Positions 61,101 through 64,000 of a stretch of DNA of 64,000 bases are shown here, one piece after another (the first letter of the stretch is position 1; each line of letters starts with the position of its first letter). The translations under genes were made by a program, and so were the position numbers. Source of the DNA: Eucalyptus grandis (Eukaryota; Streptophyta; Magnoliopsida; Myrtales; Myrtaceae); the NCBI RefSeq assembly GCF_016545825.1, contig NC_052622.1:6081001-6145000 (forward strand). Reading direction: 5' to 3'. The notes below the pieces were generated by a model. The model was not told the DNA's origin. It worked only from the letters and a program-made list of their open reading frames with translations, and did no database searches.

Positions 61101-63100
61101 CTTAAGTATAGAGCATTGGAGTATTGGGATTTTCCCATAATTATTTTGTTTTCTTTTGAACTAAGTTTTCTTTTTTTTTTTTTTGTTAGTAAAGAAGAGT
61201 AATGCCTAGCCTTCATACTTTCTCTTTATTTTATTTTTTTGGTAAAGTACTTTCTCTTTATTTTGATTACTTCTCTCCTAATTAGTTATTAGTTAATTTT
61301 TTTATTTGATGAATTTATTTTATTCTCTCCTAATTAATTTTTTTTTATTTGAAGCATTTATTTTGATTAATAAGTGGACTTAAACTCAAGTTTTTCAAGC
61401 TTTTCTAAGTAAACTAAGTAAACAGATTCAACTTTAGTAAACAATAGATTTATTTTGATTAAAGAAGAGGGAAAAACAAAACTAGCATTTCATCTTAAAT
61501 AAGTTTTTCATCTTGTTTCAAGCTTATTCAAGATCATTAACTTTTTTTTTTCTTAGGAACTTATCATGAATTCGGTTGGTTAGCTAGCTATGGTTGGTTA
61601 GCTATGCGGGCTTGCTTGGAGTTGGTGAGGTAGGGATTATGGAAATCTCATAATTATATATTTTGTTTTGTTTCATAGTTTCTTAATTATTTTGATTAAT
61701 CTAGTGTTGTTCTCTTCCTAATTAATTAATTTATTTTTATTGATGAATTTATTTTGATTAATAAGTAGATCAAAAGTAAAATTATTTTTTTGGGATAAAT
61801 TTAAGGAGAGGCTATGCCCGTGCCAAATGTTCTACCAATGCAATCTTCTAAGTAAACTAAATTAAATAGACCACAGGTATTTCAAGGATCATCATTATCT
61901 TCTTTGCATTAACTTTTTTTTTTTTTCTATTTTGAGGAACTTATGATGAATCAACAACTTATGATGTATCATTTACTTTTTTAATTTTTTCTATTAGCGC
62001 AGCTATGTGGGGCTTGCGTAAGTAGTTACTTAAGTGTAGAGCATTAAGATTATGAAATTGTTTTGTTTTCTTTCAAGAATAGTTCTTGTAAGTAAAGAAG
62101 AGTAATGCCTTTTACTTTCTCTTTATTTTGATTACTTCTCTCAATTAGTTATTTTTTTATTTGATGAATTTATCACTTTTCTCCTAATTAATTATATTAT
62201 TTTATTATTTGATGAATTTATTTTGATTAATAAGTGGAAAAAAAGTAAACCAAAAGTAAACCAAGAGTAAACCAAAAGTAAACCTGAGACTAAAGAATTA
62301 ATTTTTGGGTAAATTTAACAAGGGGACTAAACATGGCATGGCATGGCATGCCCATTCCGTGCCCGTGCCTTGCCGAATGTTTAAACTCAAGTTTTTCTAA
62401 TAGACTTATTTTGATTAAACAAGAGGGAAAACAAACTGAGACTAGACTAAATAGAGCATAGGTTTTCATGTAGCTTTTTTTTATTTATTTTATTTAAAGT
62501 CATCCACTTATTTTTCCTACTTCGGTTGGGGTTGGTTTACCTATACGGGGCTTGGTATTGGTTGGAGTTTGCTTGGAGTTGGTTAAGGGAAGGTAGAGAT
62601 CTAGGGTTGATTATTTTGATTAATCTAGTGTTGTAATTGATTAATCTAAGTATGCCATTATACTTCTCTCCTAATTAATTAGTTTATGTTTTTATTTGAA
62701 GAATTTATTTTGATTAATAATATTTTTGGGTAAATTTAAGGAGACTAAACATGCCCATGCCCACCCAGTGTTCTTTGGGATTTCCTTTGAATAAAACTCA
62801 AAAGTAAAAAAATTATTTAGGGAAAAAGAAGAGACTAAACTACATAGTTTTTCAGAAATCATTATGTTTTCTTTCATAAGCAAATAAGAGTAATAAGAGT
62901 AATGTCTAGCATACTAACTATTTCTCATTTTGATTAAATTAGTGTTAGTGTTGTAAGTAGGCCATTATACTTCTCTCCATAATTAATTATTCCTAATTAA
63001 TTTAATTTATTTTTTATTTGATGAATCGGACCAAAGGTAAATGTTTGAATTAATTTTTTTGGGTAAATTTAAGAAGGGGACTAGTGCCCGTGCCCAAGCG
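58130..63100. repeat. Block of degenerate direct repeats of an AT-rich unit
   Basis: A set of phrases recurs in the same order and orientation: AGGAACTTATGATGAAT, GTGGGGCTTGC, GGAGCATT, CCCATAATTATTTT, TAGTAAAGAAGA, ACTTCTCTCCTAATTA, GATGAATTTATTTTGATTAA, GGGTAAATTTAA, GAGACTAAACAT, ATGCCCGTGCC, AATAAAACTCAAG, ATCATCATTATCTTC. GATGAATTTATTTT-type anchors lie near 58503, 58857, 59328, 59711, 61306, 61343, 61742, 62208 and 62698, and GACTAAACAT near 58578, 58915, 59404, 59768, 60221, 62325 and 62743, so the unit is about 350-500 bp with many indels. No coding potential is visible. Element E4 is inserted in it. Origin unknown. Confidence 0.75.
60481..61101. mobile_element. Foldback element E4, inserted in the degenerate repeat block
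   Basis: 621 bp. Termini GGCACGTTTGATAACATTTC and, inward from the right, GGCCCTGTTTGTTAATGTTC. Flanks are AGTTACTTA(T) and TTAAGTATAGAGCATT, which collapse to AGTTACTTAAGT, the text seen uninterrupted in sister units near 58343 and 62026. This supports a TTA duplication plus one extra T. The GC core at about 60700-60872 contains GGCCATGG and GGCGACGCTCCGGCAAGGTC. Confidence 0.75.
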
Positions 63101-64000
63101 AGTTCTCCTCTGCCTCTATGCCTCTTCTACCTAATTATACCTAATTACTATGATCATCAAGTCTGCTAGTACCTAATTATACCTAATTACTATTATGACC
63201 ATCAAAGCTAGCTAGGCGACATGGCCAAAAAGCTTTCTTGTACACTCTGTCCCCCCTCTCTCTCTCTCTCCCAGAAATATCTCTCCGTACCAGCAAGCAA
63301 TGCCTGACCGGCCTTACCGACCAAGATCAGACTGTCCAAGATTAGACTGTGTCCCTCTCTCTCTCTTTCTCCCATACAAAAGTAAAAATCGAAATTATCT
63401 CTCTCCGTATGAGCTACAAGCAAGGAACTGCGATTGCCAGAGGCCGGCTGGTAATGAGGCTGGTAAGGAAAAAAAAAAGAAAAAAAAAATTGATATTTAC
63501 AAAATAAAGAGATGAAAAAATTGATTTTGAAAAAATAATTTAATGAGAAAAAGAGTTTGTTTTTTTTTTTTTTTGTTTTTGGAAAATATTTTCTTAAAAT
63601 ATATTTTCAATGCATATTTTTTGCACTCATTTTAATAATATTTTTAGTTTCTTAATTTCTTTTTTGAATAGAATTTTGAATTTTTATTATTATTAAAAAC
63701 CTAAAAAATTGGAAAGTTTAATTATTTTTATTTTTATTTTTAAAAATGAAGAAAAAAAGAAAATTAAAAATGGATTTAGAACAAAAAAGAATCTGTTTTT
63801 TTTATATATAAATAAATTTGAATTGCAGAGTGAGGTTCAAAGCCGTCCTCCTTCTATCTTCTCCTCCTTGGGGTTGAAGAAACTCTCCTGGCTAAAAAAT
63901 CCTTAGCTATCAAGAAAAAAATGTCTTTCTATTGTCTCCGACATGTGCTCCTCTTTGCTCCTTCATGCGCATGAATGCATCGGTGTTATCTTAGGAACAA
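63101..64000. other. Low-complexity flank, no gene recognised
   Basis: CT runs near 63255-63270 and 63355-63372 and A/T-rich tracts. The stretch 63820-63900 (open frame ending ...KKLSWLKNP) is too short to judge. Nothing else seen. Confidence 0.45.

Noticed and set aside
60473..61109. 8-bp target duplication TTACTTAT/TTAAGTAT, which would make E4 a hAT element
   Set aside because: Only 6 of 8 bases match, and sister repeat units read AGTTACTTAAGT without the insert, which fits a 3-bp TTA duplication better.
58130..63100. CRISPR-like array
   Set aside because: Eukaryotic context, long irregular repeat units, no constant short repeat with unique spacers.

Overview
The window is nuclear DNA of a flowering plant, most likely a eudicot. 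It is AT-rich, its genes carry many short GT-AG introns, it is full of non-autonomous transposons and solo LTRs, and its protein families (plant MutS2, DUF599, ankyrin-PGG, ABCB) are typical of plants. The species cannot be fixed from sequence alone. There is no sign of prokaryotic, viral or organellar DNA.

Layout. 0.2-6.8 kb (+): the last 15 exons (604 codons, consistent phase) of a MutS2-type mismatch-repair-like ATPase whose 5' end lies outside the window. 9.1-9.9 kb (-): a complete two-exon DUF599 membrane protein gene. 11-47 kb: a tandem array of four ankyrin-repeat/PGG-domain membrane protein genes (ITN1/ACD6-like), all on +, starting at 21.15, 29.38, 39.57 and 46.65 kb. Only the third is intact (653 aa, four exons). 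Copy 1 has a 1-nt deletion and a nonsense codon, copy 2 a 10-nt deletion, and copy 4 runs into a 100-N assembly gap and has lost its TATA region. Copies 1 and 3 sit in a large segmental duplication (about 12.0-26.1 kb and 32.3-45.9 kb). Comparing the two blocks gives filled and empty sites for four transposon insertions. 50.0-55.9 kb (-): a ten-exon ABCB (P-glycoprotein-type) transporter gene whose exons fit together perfectly except for three small indels, one inside the first Walker A motif. 58.1-63.1 kb: a gene-free block of degenerate copies of an AT-rich unit.

Four copies of one foldback element family (E1-E4) are spread over the window, each with a very GC-rich core in AT-rich arms and 3-bp target duplications (PIF/Harbinger-like). 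A fifth element (M1) has a similar plan but different termini. The GC-rich cores produce long ORFs on both strands that are not genes.

The genes do not form a pathway. The biological interest is the ankyrin-PGG cluster, a birth-and-death array of a family known in Arabidopsis for roles in salicylate-linked immunity and stress signalling, with one working member among decaying, apparently recombining relatives.
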